The notes: generated by a model from the sequence alone, not told the origin. A stretch of DNA of 64,000 nt from Sporomusa silvacetica DSM 10669 (GCF_002257705.1 NZ_LSLK01000065.1:62001-126000), one strand, 5' to 3'. Numbered from the stretch's first letter, positions 27,144 through 36,299 are shown. Translations and numbers: made by a program.

Positions 27144-28388
27144 ATGAAAGAAACCTTTCGGGCGCTACGACATCGCAATTATCGATTATTTTATTTTGGC
27201 CAAGGTATGTCGCTTATTGGCACCTGGATGCAGCGGACGGCAACTGTTTGGTTGGTATATCGTTTGACACAGTCACCAGAGGTATTGGGTAATGTTGATT
27301 TTTCAGGACAAATTGTCGGAGTTGTTCTCATTCCGCTTGCAGGGGTATTTTTAGACCGTTGGAACAGATATCGGGTGATACTCTGGACGCAGGTATTAAG
27401 CATGGTGCAGGCACTGGTGCTGGCGGCACTGGTATTTAGCGGTACAATTGCGGTATGGCATATTGTTGTGCTTAACATGATGTTAGGGATGATTAATTCA
27501 TTTGATATGCCGGCCCGGCAGGCGTTTGTTGCTCAGATTGTTGAAGACAAGGCAGATTTGCCTAACGCTATTGCATTAAATTCTGCGATGTTTAATGGTG
27601 CGCGGATTATTGGACCTTCAGTGGCAGGACTGGCGATTGCCATATTTGGCGAGGGGTTATGCTATTTGTTTAATGGGCTGAGTTATATTGCCATCATCGG
27701 GGCACTACTGGCAATAAAGCTGACAAGGCCGCAGACGCCGGCATCTGATTCGGAAAATATTCTGGAAGGCTTGAAGGAAGGCTTTGTTTATACCTATAAG
27801 TTGCTGCCTATTCGGATGGTGCTTTTACTACTGGTGCTGGTAAGTTTAGTGGGTTTTCCTGTTCTGCCGCTGATGCCGCTATTTGCCGGACAAGTACTCC
27901 ACGGTGGCTCAGAGACACTAGGCTGGTTAATGGCGGCCTTCGGCCTGGGTGCGCTTATGGGTACCATTTTTTTAGCTTCCCGCAAAAGTATAGCAGGTAT
28001 TGAAAAAGTCATCACAGTAACTTCGATTGTATTAGCGGTGGGATTAATCGGATTTTCGCTATCAACAACATTATGGATATCGTTGGGTATTCTCCTTATT
28101 ATGGGTTTTGGAATGATAGCCCAGTTGGCCTCAACCAATACGATTGTGCAAACGCTGGTTGATGAGGATAAGCGTGGGCGGGTAATGAGTCTATACGTAT
28201 TGTCTTTTGGTGGTATTGCGCCAATTGGCAGTTTACTTGCCGGTCATATGGCAGGCCTGCTTGGGACTTCGACTACCTTTGTCATTGGTGGTGTGCTGGT
28301 GTTGCTTGGCGCAGGAGTTTTTGGGTGGCATTTAACGGCCTGGAGGTCTGAGGCACAGGCTGTACTGGCCCAAAAAGGTATTTTATAA
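27144..28388 (+). CDS. MFS transporter (EntS/enterobactin-exporter-like)
   Basis: A 414-residue major facilitator protein with twelve predicted helices. The N-terminal FRALRHRNYRLFYFGQGMSLIGTWMQ matches the MFS_3/EntS exporter group, followed by LDRWNRYRV in the loop 2-3 position. Members export siderophores or other small molecules; the substrate here is unknown. It lies 24 bases after the response regulator and may be read through from it, but a functional link is not evident. Confidence 0.85.
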   Translation: MKETFRALRHRNYRLFYFGQGMSLIGTWMQRTATVWLVYRLTQSPEVLGNVDFSGQIVGVVLIPLAGVFLDRWNRYRVILWTQVLSMVQALVLAALVFSGTIAVWHIVVLNMMLGMINSFDMPARQAFVAQIVEDKADLPNAIALNSAMFNGARIIGPSVAGLAIAIFGEGLCYLFNGLSYIAIIGALLAIKLTRPQTPASDSENILEGLKEGFVYTYKLLPIRMVLLLLVLVSLVGFPVLPLMPLFAGQVLHGGSETLGWLMAAFGLGALMGTIFLASRKSIAGIEKVITVTSIVLAVGLIGFSLSTTLWISLGILLIMGFGMIAQLASTNTIVQTLVDEDKRGRVMSLYVLSFGGIAPIGSLLAGHMAGLLGTSTTFVIGGVLVLLGAGVFGWHLTAWRSEAQAVLAQKGIL

Positions 28389-28469
28389 CTGCCAGTGATG
28401 CACTGCCAGTATACTCACGGCTGAAAATAATGTACGGTTGAGAAGTTTAGGGGCAGCTAAAAGATAAGA

Positions 28470-28520
28470 AAAGACAGTAGATGGTGCAGTTCAGATTGTT
28501 GCACATCCACTGTCTTTTTT
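28470..28520 (+). terminator. Terminator after the MFS gene
   Basis: A long stem (AAAGACAGT-GATG-TGCA arms with single mismatches) ending in TTTTTT. Its T tract overlaps the left copy of the 23-bp direct repeat described next. Confidence 0.9.
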
Positions 28521-28695
28521 AATATAACAGAGAGTATAAAAATGCAGAGGCTATTATTACCGCAAAGTACGCAAAGGTCCTTTATTAAACAATCTACCCG
28601 TCGTAACCCTTTGCGCTCTTTGTGTCCTTTGTGGTTTAACAAACCTAACCCCATAGCCCAAAACCAAGCCTATTTTAATATAACAGAGAGTATAA
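28517..28695 (-). mobile_element. KGHKERKG-type repeat insert flanked by 23-bp direct repeats
   Basis: Identical 23-base direct repeats (28517-28539 and 28673-28695) flank a 133-base insert. The insert has inverted arms made of CAAAG-rich units (CCGCAAAGTACGCAAAGG on one side, CCTTTGTGTCCTTTGTGGTT on the other). On the minus strand these read NHKGHKERKG, the peptide seen when this widespread intergenic repeat is translated. This looks like a non-autonomous mobile repeat with target duplication. No transposase is present, and the apparent 65-residue minus-strand ORF is judged not to be a gene. Confidence 0.65.
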
Positions 28696-28784
28696 GTTTT
28701 TAGAAGTCATGAAGCCTTAAGAAATAAGGTATCGTGGACGATAGTATTACTATATTTTGGCTGAAGATTTTTATAGATAAGATA

Positions 28785-28813
28785 TTGACAGTTAAGAATA
28801 ATCAGAATATAAT
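28785..28813 (+). promoter_or_regulatory. Promoter of the fructose PTS operon
   Basis: TTGACA, 17 bases, TATAAT: a perfect sigma-A consensus. The start point would be near 28820, 60 bases before the regulator gene. Confidence 0.85.
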
Positions 28814-28880
28814 CAAATACAGGAACAAACGATCATAAATGAGCACAGAAGATCATCGTGCAAAAAGTGGGGATTTAAAA

Positions 28881-29651
28881 ATGTTATATGAGGAAGAACG
28901 CAAGTTGAAGATTGTTGAATATCTACAGGATCATTCAAGGGCTTCTGTACAACAGCTTAGCAAAATATTCCAAGTATCAGAATCAACAGTTCGCAGGGAT
29001 TTGCAGGAATTAGAGGATGCTAAACTGTTAAAAAGAACCCATGGTGGTGCTGTGTGTCTAGAGACTGTCAATTTTGAACCAACTTTTATAGAAAAAGAAG
29101 ATCAGTTCCAAAAAGAAAAAGAGAGTATTGCCAGAAAGGCCGCAGAGTTTATTCAGGATGGAGATACTTTAGTAATTGATTCAGGAACTACAACTGCCTA
29201 TTTAGCTAAAGAGCTGAAAAGGTTTGCTAACTTAAAGGTTGTAACTAACTCAATTATTTTAGCTCAGGAGCTACAGGGAATGGAGGGGATAGAGGTTATT
29301 ATTACTGGCGGAACGTTGCGGCAAAATACGTTGGCGATGGTCGGTCCGATTACGGAGCATTCCCTTAGTATGCTGCGGGTAGATAAGGCTTTCATAGCAA
29401 CAAACGGACTGGATCTGCACAAGGGGCTGACAACTCCGAATATTGTGGAAGCAGCTACAAAAACTAAGATGATTGATATTGCCAAACAAGTTATTTTATT
29501 AGCAGATTATACAAAGATCGGGAAGGTAGCTTTTGCTAAATTTGCGGAGGTATCAAGAATTGATACCTGTATAGTTGATGATAAAGTAACACAGGCTGTA
29601 GTTGATGAAATGGGAAAATTAGGAGTTCGGGTTTGCATAGTAACCCCATAG
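28881..29651 (+). CDS. fruR: DeoR-family regulator of fructose PTS
   Basis: A 256-residue DeoR-type repressor with an N-terminal winged HTH (SVQQLSKIFQVSESTVRRDLQELE, about residues 19-42, followed by RTHGGA) and a C-terminal sugar-phosphate sensor domain (DSGTTTAYLA, VITGGTLR). It is expected to respond to fructose 1-phosphate and repress the operon it heads. The ATG 7 bases after GTGGGGA is chosen; the ATG 14 codons upstream has no ribosome binding site. Confidence 0.88.
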   Translation: MLYEEERKLKIVEYLQDHSRASVQQLSKIFQVSESTVRRDLQELEDAKLLKRTHGGAVCLETVNFEPTFIEKEDQFQKEKESIARKAAEFIQDGDTLVIDSGTTTAYLAKELKRFANLKVVTNSIILAQELQGMEGIEVIITGGTLRQNTLAMVGPITEHSLSMLRVDKAFIATNGLDLHKGLTTPNIVEAATKTKMIDIAKQVILLADYTKIGKVAFAKFAEVSRIDTCIVDDKVTQAVVDEMGKLGVRVCIVTP

Positions 29652-29663
29652 GAGGCGATTAGT

Positions 29664-30602
29664 TTGAAACCATATGTAGTTACAGTAACCTTAAATCCTG
29701 CAATTGATAAAACAGTAATTGTTGATAAGCTCCAGATTGGCGGATTGAATCGCGTACAAAGTGTACGAATGGACCCGGGGGGCAAGGGAATTAATGTCGC
29801 CAGAGTATTACATCAATTTGGTATACCTGTTACTGCCGCAGGATTGATCGCTGGTGCTCAAGGGCAAACCCTGCTGCAATATTTGGCTTTAGAAAGAATC
29901 ACTGCCAACTTTTTGACAATATCCGGTGAAACGCGAACAAATTTGAAAGTGGTTGATGCCAGTTCCAATATTACAACTGAAATCAATGAGGCTGGTTTTG
30001 CGGTAAGAGAAAAAGAAATAAATACTTTTAAGAATCAGCTTTCAAAACTTCTGGAGGATGCTTCTTATCTAGTTTTGAGTGGGAGTTTGCCGCCTCACGT
30101 CGAGTATGGTATTTATCGCGAATTGACGGCAATCGCTAAGAGTAAAAATGTGAAAACCATCCTGGATGCGGATGATGAGGCTCTTTTCGCAGGGATACAG
30201 GCAGCACCTTTTGCAATTAAGCCTAATATTCACGAGTTGGGAAAATTAGCAGGTCGCGAAATGGCAGATGATCAGGACATTATTCGTGCAGCCCGAAAGA
30301 TTATGGAAAAGGGTATTGAGCTTATCATTGTTTCCATGGGTGCGCAAGGCGCCATTATCATGGACAGGGAGGAAACCTATCGAGTAAGGACTGGCTCTAT
30401 AGTACCCCAAAGTACAGTAGGGGCAGGGGATTCCATGGTTGCAGTGCTGGCCTATTCGCTGTTAAATCAGCACTCTTTGGCGGAAACAGCGCAGTGGGTT
30501 ACTGCCGCAGGGACGATAACGGCTTCCAAACCGGGCACACAAGTATGTTCATTGGTAGAAGTCCAACAATTTTTGAATAAAGTGCAAGTCGAAAGAATGT
30601 AA
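29664..30602 (+). CDS. fruK: 1-phosphofructokinase
   Basis: A 312-residue PfkB-family kinase that phosphorylates fructose 1-phosphate, the product of the fructose PTS, to fructose 1,6-bisphosphate. Motifs include the TLNPAIDKTV start, GGKGINVARVL near residue 37, and the C-terminal catalytic GAGDSMVA. TTG start behind GGAGG, 12 bases after the regulator. Confidence 0.93.
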   Translation: MKPYVVTVTLNPAIDKTVIVDKLQIGGLNRVQSVRMDPGGKGINVARVLHQFGIPVTAAGLIAGAQGQTLLQYLALERITANFLTISGETRTNLKVVDASSNITTEINEAGFAVREKEINTFKNQLSKLLEDASYLVLSGSLPPHVEYGIYRELTAIAKSKNVKTILDADDEALFAGIQAAPFAIKPNIHELGKLAGREMADDQDIIRAARKIMEKGIELIIVSMGAQGAIIMDREETYRVRTGSIVPQSTVGAGDSMVAVLAYSLLNQHSLAETAQWVTAAGTITASKPGTQVCSLVEVQQFLNKVQVERM

Positions 30603-30638
30603 CGTCAACAATTTCTAAAATGAAGGGGAGGGTTTGGT

Positions 30639-32012
30639 GTGAAAAAGATTCTAGCGGTTACAGCTTGTCCGACAGGTATAGCTCATACCTATATGGCTGC
30701 TGAGGCTCTGCTGCAGGCGGCCAAGGAAAAAGACGTTGAGATCAAGGTTGAAACCCGTGGTGCAGTGGGAATTGAAAATGAATTAACGTCAGAGGACATT
30801 TCCGCAGCTCATGCTATTATTGTTGCCGCGGCTACAGATGTAGAAGAATCTCGTTTTGCCGGTAAGCCGGTTGTAAAGGTTGCCATTGGGGAAGCAATTA
30901 AAGATCCCAAGAGTGTGATTGACCAAGCGTTAGCCAGGAAGCCTTCTAACCAGAATTTTGTTGACCAGGAGGCACAAAGCAAAGAAACAAAAAAAACGCA
31001 AATGACAGGACCGTACAAACATCTGATGACAGGTGTGTCGTATATGTTGCCGCTCGTTGTTGCTGGTGGTTTACTGATTGCGGTTTCGTTCATATTTGGC
31101 ATTGAAGCTTTTAAACAACAGGGAACGTTGGCGGCGGCACTGATGGATATCGGCGGCGGTGCGGCGTTTGCTCTGATGGTTCCGATACTTGCAGGTTTTA
31201 TTGCATTTTCGATTGCGGAAAAGCCTGGTCTTGCTCCAGGGCTTATTGGCGGGATGCTGGCAACTAAGGTTGGAGCAGGTTTTCTGGGAGGGATTATTGC
31301 CGGATTCCTGGCAGGTTATGTTGCAAAATGGATGAAAGAGAACATTAATTTGCCCAAAAACTTTGCCGGCCTGGTACCAATATTGATTATTCCCTTCTTT
31401 GGTAGTGCGATTGTTGGGTTGCTGATGATTTATGTGATTGGTAGTCCAATGAAAGCCGTTATGGACGGACTTAGCGGTTGGCTTACCAATCTTGGCACAG
31501 GGAATGCAAGTTTGCTGGGCTTGCTTTTGGGGGCAATGATGGCCTTTGATATGGGTGGGCCGGTAAATAAAGCTGCGTACACATTTGCGGTCGGGCTGCT
31601 TGGAAGTGGTCTGTATGGACCTATTGCCGCTGTTATGGCTGCAGGGATGACTCCTCCCCTTGGTTTGTGGCTGGCTACTGTTCTTGCACCAAAGAAATTT
31701 TCCGTTGAAGAGAGAGAAGCTGGCAAGGCGGCGGGAGTGCTGGGTATTTCCTTTATTACCGAAGGGGCTATTCCGTTTGCGGCAGCCGATCCTTTCCGTA
31801 TTATTCCTTCCATTATGGCTGGCTCTGCAGTTGCCGGTGCGTTGTCGATGGCATTGGGGGCTACGTTAAGAGCGCCGCACGGCGGAATTTTTGTACTCCT
31901 GATTCCCAATGCGGTGGGTAATTTGGCCATGTATGTACTTTCTATTCTTGCTGGAACCGTAGTGACAGCATTATTAATCAGTATAGTAAAGAAGAATAAA
32001 ACGTCCGTATAA
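30639..32012 (+). CDS. fruA: PTS fructose transporter, EIIB-EIIC
   Basis: A 457-residue fusion. The EIIB domain (about 1-100) has the phospho-cysteine in TACPTGIAHTYMAAEAL (Cys9). The EIIC channel (about 125-455) includes GVSYMLPLVVAGG, FDMGGPVNKAAY and the substrate-loop GAIPFAAADPFR. The EIIA domain fused in many fructose permeases is absent and is supplied by the next gene. It imports fructose with phosphorylation at C1. GTG start after GGGGAGGG. Confidence 0.93.
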   Translation: MKKILAVTACPTGIAHTYMAAEALLQAAKEKDVEIKVETRGAVGIENELTSEDISAAHAIIVAAATDVEESRFAGKPVVKVAIGEAIKDPKSVIDQALARKPSNQNFVDQEAQSKETKKTQMTGPYKHLMTGVSYMLPLVVAGGLLIAVSFIFGIEAFKQQGTLAAALMDIGGGAAFALMVPILAGFIAFSIAEKPGLAPGLIGGMLATKVGAGFLGGIIAGFLAGYVAKWMKENINLPKNFAGLVPILIIPFFGSAIVGLLMIYVIGSPMKAVMDGLSGWLTNLGTGNASLLGLLLGAMMAFDMGGPVNKAAYTFAVGLLGSGLYGPIAAVMAAGMTPPLGLWLATVLAPKKFSVEEREAGKAAGVLGISFITEGAIPFAAADPFRIIPSIMAGSAVAGALSMALGATLRAPHGGIFVLLIPNAVGNLAMYVLSILAGTVVTALLISIVKKNKTSV

Positions 32013-32070
32013 AGGTGAATAAATAGAACGACGTAAGAAGTGTTTTTAAAATAACAGGAGGTGCAATGCT

Positions 32071-32523
32071 GTGGAAATATTAAATATTATTAAAGAAGAA
32101 ACTGTTTTTCTGGAATTAAATGCATCGAGCCGGGACGAATGTTTGCAGGTAATGATTGATGGCATGGAAAAGGCTGGATTCGTGAACGATAAGGCGGTCT
32201 ATTTGGCTGCGGTGAATGAGCGGGAACAAAAAGGGTCAACAGGTATCGGCTTTGGTGTGGCAATTCCTCACGGCAAATCCAGCGGTGTAGCTTCTGCCGG
32301 TTTGGCATTCGCTAGACTGGCTAACCCGGTTGAGTGGAATTCTTTGGATGGAAAGCCGGTGCAAATTATATTTCTTATCGGTGTACCTGACAAAGATACC
32401 GGGAACGAGCATATGAAAATTTTAATTGCTTTATCCAGGAAATTAATCCATGAGGATTTTCGGAAAAAGCTATTGGCGGTTAGTTCATCGGCAGAACTTT
32501 ATGCAGTTCTGCAATCTATTTAG
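32071..32523 (+). CDS. PTS fructose EIIA component
   Basis: A 150-residue stand-alone EIIA of the fructose/mannitol class with the phospho-histidine in AIPHGKS near residue 66 and GIGFGVA before it. It passes phosphate from HPr to the EIIB domain of FruA. GTG start behind AGGAGG; an ATG four bases upstream is out of frame. Confidence 0.92.
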   Translation: MEILNIIKEETVFLELNASSRDECLQVMIDGMEKAGFVNDKAVYLAAVNEREQKGSTGIGFGVAIPHGKSSGVASAGLAFARLANPVEWNSLDGKPVQIIFLIGVPDKDTGNEHMKILIALSRKLIHEDFRKKLLAVSSSAELYAVLQSI

Positions 32524-32533
32524 GAGGTGCAGT

Positions 32534-32803
32534 ATGATCGTTGTGGAAGGAGTATTGCAAAATAAGACCGGTTTTCATATTCGCCCGGCGCAGTTGTTTA
32601 TGGAAAAGGCAAATGAATTTAAGGCCAATATTATGGTTAGAAATGAAGAAGGAATGGAAGCTGACGGTAAAAGTATTTTAGGATTAATGACCATGGGCTT
32701 TGAATATGGGTCTAAAATTGTAATTGAGGCCAGCGGGGATGATGAGGAGATAGCAGTAAAAGCGCTCCTGGACTTGGTCAACAATAAATTTGGCGAAGAA
32801 TAA
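32534..32803 (+). CDS. ptsH: HPr phosphocarrier protein
   Basis: An 89-residue HPr. The phospho-histidine sits in TGFHIRPAQLF rather than the usual HARPA form. The regulatory serine region ADGKSILGLMTM is present, so HPr kinase control is possible. It lies between EIIA and EI, making the PTS cassette self-sufficient. ATG after TAGGAGG. Confidence 0.92.
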   Translation: MIVVEGVLQNKTGFHIRPAQLFMEKANEFKANIMVRNEEGMEADGKSILGLMTMGFEYGSKIVIEASGDDEEIAVKALLDLVNNKFGEE

Positions 32804-32823
32804 CTTTTGAAAGGTGAAAAGCC

Positions 32824-34560
32824 ATGGCTGAAATCAGATTGTCTGGTATAGGGGTTTCGGAAGGAATTCGGATTGGGAAAGTAATTCGCTATACTCATAG
32901 TGTTCATAATCAGCAATTTAATGATATATCAGAAGCTGGCGTTGCCCAAGAAATAGAACGGCTTACAGAGGCGAAAGAAAAATGCATACAAGAAATTGAA
33001 CAACTTATTGAGCAAGCACAGCAGACAGTTGGTGCTGAAAAGGCAGGTGTTATTCAGGCGCAGAAAAGTTTTTTGCTAGATCCAACATTTTGCCCTGAAA
33101 TGGAAAAGCTAATTAGTAAAAAACTATTTTCAGCCGAAAAAGCAGTTGATCAAGTTGTAAAAAAAGTAATGTCAATATTTGAAAAAATGCCGAATGAATA
33201 TATGCGGGAACGGGCTGCTGATGTAAGAGACGTCGGTAACCGTTTGTTGGCAGCGTTGACTGGAGTAAAGGGTATAAATTTGGGAGAGATTCGCGAGGAA
33301 GTTATTCTGATTGCGGATGATCTAGCGCCTACCGATACCGTGCAGCTAAATAAAAAATATATACAGGCTTTTGTTACGCAAAAGGGCGGAAAAACGTCAC
33401 ACACCGCCATCTTTTCCAAAACTTTGGGTATTCCTGCTGTTATTGGAATTAGTGCAGGACTTGAGCAAATTCAAGCTGGTGAAACCGTTATCGTTGATGG
33501 CACGGGTGGTGTTTGTATTGTTAATCCTGAGGAAGAAACGATTCGTATCTATTTAGAGAGAATGGCTAAAGAAGCTAAAGACGAAAGTGCTTTAGAGGCT
33601 TATGCATCCCAAAAAGCTATTACCAAGGACGGATATCAAGTTGAGGTTGGGGCGAATATTGGTACGGCAGCAGATGCTCTATATGCCGTGGAGCAAGGAG
33701 CCGAAGGCATAGGTTTGCTAAGAACTGAACTTGTATATATGTCAGAAGCCAGTTTACCGGACGAAGAAAGGCAATTTACAGTGTACCGGGATATTGTCCA
33801 GGTTATGGGGAATAAGCCGGTAATCATTCGCACGTTAGACATTGGTGGTGACAAAGAACTTTCTTATTTGAAGATCCCTAAAGAAATGAATCCGTTTTTG
33901 GGGTATAGAGCTATACGACTTTGTCTTGATCAGAAGCCGCTGTTTGTAACGCAATTACGGGCGATTTTACGAGCTAGTGCCTATGGAAAGGTAAAAATAA
34001 TGTTTCCGATGATATCTTGCCTTGAGGAATGGAGAATTGCCAAAGGCATAGTGGAAGAAGTCAAAGAACAGCTTAGAACGGAAAGCAGCTCTTTTGATGA
34101 GGAAATCGAAGTGGGTATCATGGTGGAAGTACCTTCCGTGGCTATTCTGGCAAAGCAATTTGCCAAAGAGGTTGATTTCTTTAGTATCGGTACGAATGAT
34201 CTTGTTCAATATACGTTGGCGGTTGATCGGATGAATGAGAAAATTGACTACTTATACGACCATTTTAATCCAGCCATCATCAGTCTTCTCCAAAATGTTG
34301 TTAATGCTGCTCACGCTGAAGGAAAATTCGTCGGGATGTGCGGCGGTATGGCTGGAGATCCTAAGGCCGTTCCACTGCTATTGGCATTGGGATTGGATGA
34401 ATTTAGTATGTCGGCGACCGCGATTAGGAAAGTAAAACATACAATTAATCAGATGGAATTGGGAAAATGCAGAAGTTTGCTGGAAGATGTCCTGCAAATG
34501 AATACTGCCCAAGACATTCGGTTAAAGCTGGAATCTTTCTGCAGTGAAAACGGAATTTGA
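32824..34560 (+). CDS. ptsI: PTS enzyme I (phosphoenolpyruvate-protein phosphotransferase)
   Basis: A 578-residue EI, full length. The N-terminal HPr-binding/phospho-histidine domain carries the active His in GGKTSHTAIFSKTLGIPAV (near residue 190). The C-terminal PEP-binding barrel has RTLDIGGDKEL, the SIGTNDLVQYTLAVDR segment and the CGGMAGDP active-site loop. It transfers phosphate from PEP to HPr. Confidence 0.95.
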   Translation: MAEIRLSGIGVSEGIRIGKVIRYTHSVHNQQFNDISEAGVAQEIERLTEAKEKCIQEIEQLIEQAQQTVGAEKAGVIQAQKSFLLDPTFCPEMEKLISKKLFSAEKAVDQVVKKVMSIFEKMPNEYMRERAADVRDVGNRLLAALTGVKGINLGEIREEVILIADDLAPTDTVQLNKKYIQAFVTQKGGKTSHTAIFSKTLGIPAVIGISAGLEQIQAGETVIVDGTGGVCIVNPEEETIRIYLERMAKEAKDESALEAYASQKAITKDGYQVEVGANIGTAADALYAVEQGAEGIGLLRTELVYMSEASLPDEERQFTVYRDIVQVMGNKPVIIRTLDIGGDKELSYLKIPKEMNPFLGYRAIRLCLDQKPLFVTQLRAILRASAYGKVKIMFPMISCLEEWRIAKGIVEEVKEQLRTESSSFDEEIEVGIMVEVPSVAILAKQFAKEVDFFSIGTNDLVQYTLAVDRMNEKIDYLYDHFNPAIISLLQNVVNAAHAEGKFVGMCGGMAGDPKAVPLLLALGLDEFSMSATAIRKVKHTINQMELGKCRSLLEDVLQMNTAQDIRLKLESFCSENGI

Positions 34561-34591
34561 TTCAACGATAATTGGCTATTACCGATAATGT

Positions 34592-34632
34592 AATCCTGCA
34601 ATATCTTGCATAAGGTGTTGCAGGATTTTCTT
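34592..34632 (+). terminator. Terminator of the PTS operon
   Basis: AATCCTGCAA and TTGCAGGATT, a 10-bp stem with a 16-base loop, followed by TTCTTG. Confidence 0.75.
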
Positions 34633-34697
34633 GTTAGTAGCAGTATGAAGAATGTTTGCATATTATGTAGCAAAGAAGAGTGAGAGGAGGGGCTTGC

Positions 34698-34970
34698 GTG
34701 GCGAATAAAAAACGCCCTTATTGGGAAGAACCTGAGATTGAAGATTGGGATGATGACGAAGAGGATTGGGAAGATGAAGATAATGCCAGAGGAAATAGAC
34801 AACTGCTGCCTTTTATTGTTGGTTTGGGGTTAGGAATAGGGTTCGGCTGCTATCCCCGGCGATATTGCCATCCTCGCCGGCACTGTTTTCCACGTGAGTA
34901 CTGTTATCCGCGCGAATTTTGTTATCCTCGTCAGGGGTGTTACCCACGTCCGTGCTACCCGCTATATTAG
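34698..34970 (+). CDS. Acidic / Cys-Pro-Arg repeat protein, unknown
   Basis: A 90-residue protein with three parts: a charged start, a very acidic run (about residues 10-35), a short Gly-rich hydrophobic stretch (FIVGLGLGIGFG, about 47-58), and a tail of about seven units of the form C-x-P-R-x-x (CYPRRY, CHPRRH, CFPREY, CYPREF...). The GTG start has GAGAGGAGGGG upstream, and a terminator follows the stop. The composition recalls small spore-coat or surface proteins, but no family is recognised. Confidence 0.7.
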   Translation: MANKKRPYWEEPEIEDWDDDEEDWEDEDNARGNRQLLPFIVGLGLGIGFGCYPRRYCHPRRHCFPREYCYPREFCYPRQGCYPRPCYPLY

Positions 34971-34981
34971 AGATTTACGTG

Positions 34982-35011
34982 AAAGGGCTTTCTAATGTGG
35001 AAGCCTTTTTT
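34982..35011 (+). terminator. Terminator after the Cys-Pro-Arg protein gene
   Basis: AAAGGGCTT and AAGCCTTTT stem with a 10-base loop, ending in a run of T. Confidence 0.75.
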
Positions 35012-35084
35012 AATGGAGACTGAAACTTTGATATATGCTATACTTAATTTTAAAAAGACACATTACATAGTTGGTGAGGTTATT

Positions 35085-35924
35085 ATGATTTGTATAGAAG
35101 GTTTAGTGAAAAAATACGGGGAACGGACAGCTGTAAACAATTTAAATCTGACGATTGAGCAAGGCGAAACATTTGGGTTACTTGGCCCCAATGGGGCGGG
35201 GAAGACTACTACGATACGGATATTGACCATGCTTACTCGTCCGACTGCGGGCACTGCTACTATTCATGGGTATCGCCTGCCACAAGAGGAACTGGCCGTT
35301 AAAGCGGTTATCGGCGTTGTGCCGCAGCATTTTAATCTTGACGTAGATTTAACAGCCCGGGAAAATCTTAACTTACATGGTCGGTTGCATCACATGCCGC
35401 GAGCCGAGCGGGAGCAACGGGTCGAAGAACTACTGGATTATGTTGAACTGAAAGAGCGGGGCAATGACATGGTGAATACTTTTTCCGGCGGCATGAAGCG
35501 GCGGCTGATGATTGCGCGGGCACTATTGCATCAGCCCAAGGTGCTTTTTTTAGATGAGCCGACCGTTGGATTGGATCCGCAGGTTAGGCGGCGGCTATGG
35601 GATTTGATTCGTCGGTTAAATGCGGATGGATTGACAGTGTTATTGACTACCCACTATATTGAAGAAGCCGAAAATCTTTGTAAGCGGGTAGCCATTATGG
35701 AAAAAGGGCAGCTGATTGCGCTTAACAGTCCAGGGGCGTTATGTGAGCGGCTAGGCAGTTACGTTGTTGAGTGGAGCGAAAGCGAAGGCACGCAATATCG
35801 GTTCTTTGCCAGTCGAGCGGAGGCCGCCGCGTTTGCCGGCACATTGGCGGTTAATGCTACGCTGCGATACACTAACCTGGAAGATGTTTTTATTGAATTA
35901 ACTGGCCGCAGAGTGAGCGGCTAA
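35085..35924 (+). CDS. ABC transporter ATPase without adjacent permease
   Basis: A 279-residue DrrA-like ATPase: Walker A GPNGAGKTT near residue 37, signature FSGGMKRR, Walker B VLFLDEP, TTHYIEEA switch, and a short C-terminal extension. The family normally sits next to an ABC-2 permease, but the 500 bases downstream contain only a promoter and a T-box leader. Either the permease is elsewhere or it was lost. The ATG start has GGTGAGG upstream. Confidence 0.85.
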   Translation: MICIEGLVKKYGERTAVNNLNLTIEQGETFGLLGPNGAGKTTTIRILTMLTRPTAGTATIHGYRLPQEELAVKAVIGVVPQHFNLDVDLTARENLNLHGRLHHMPRAEREQRVEELLDYVELKERGNDMVNTFSGGMKRRLMIARALLHQPKVLFLDEPTVGLDPQVRRRLWDLIRRLNADGLTVLLTTHYIEEAENLCKRVAIMEKGQLIALNSPGALCERLGSYVVEWSESEGTQYRFFASRAEAAAFAGTLAVNATLRYTNLEDVFIELTGRRVSG

Positions 35925-36037
35925 AGCCGCAGCCACGATGAGATTGCCAGCAGGAATATGAATAAGCTTAACGCTTGTGTCCGGTATTTAGCTCAAAAAG
36001 CTAAGAATGGTTTTGTTGGTTTTTATACAAAATACAC

Positions 36038-36066
36038 TTGACTGCTGGTAACGCATATTGTATAAT
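36038..36066 (+). promoter_or_regulatory. Promoter of serC
   Basis: TTGACT, 17 bases, TATAAT. It places the start point just before the T-box leader. Confidence 0.82.
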
Positions 36067-36074
36067 CGAAAACA

Positions 36075-36299
36075 AGTTAAATAGCTTCTGCACGATGAAC
36101 AGGAAGTTGATTGCTATGAGCTTCAGAGAACTGGTGGTTGGTGCGAGCCAGTGTGAGTAGCAATGAATTCCGCCTGGGAGTGGCTGATGATGAATCTGAC
36201 GGGTCCGCCCGGTATAGCGGCAAAAGTTGGCTGAAAAGCAACATGGGTGGCAACGCGGGAGAATGCTCTCGTCCTTGTAGAGGATGGGGGTTTTTTTAT
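36075..36299 (+). promoter_or_regulatory. T-box leader, serine specifier, first terminator module
   Basis: Stem I carries the GGTGCGAGCCAG distal segment. The apparent specifier is TCC (36169-36171) in TCC-GCCTGGGAG. The T-box sequence GGGTGGCAACGCGG lies at 36245-36258, followed by a CTCGTCCT/AGGATGGG stem and TTTTTTT. A serine specifier fits serC. Uncharged tRNA-Ser would prevent termination. Confidence 0.88.

Noticed and set aside
28457..28654. 65-codon minus-strand frame with NHKGHKERKG
   Set aside because: This peptide is the usual false translation of a dispersed intergenic repeat; the frame also runs through a terminator.
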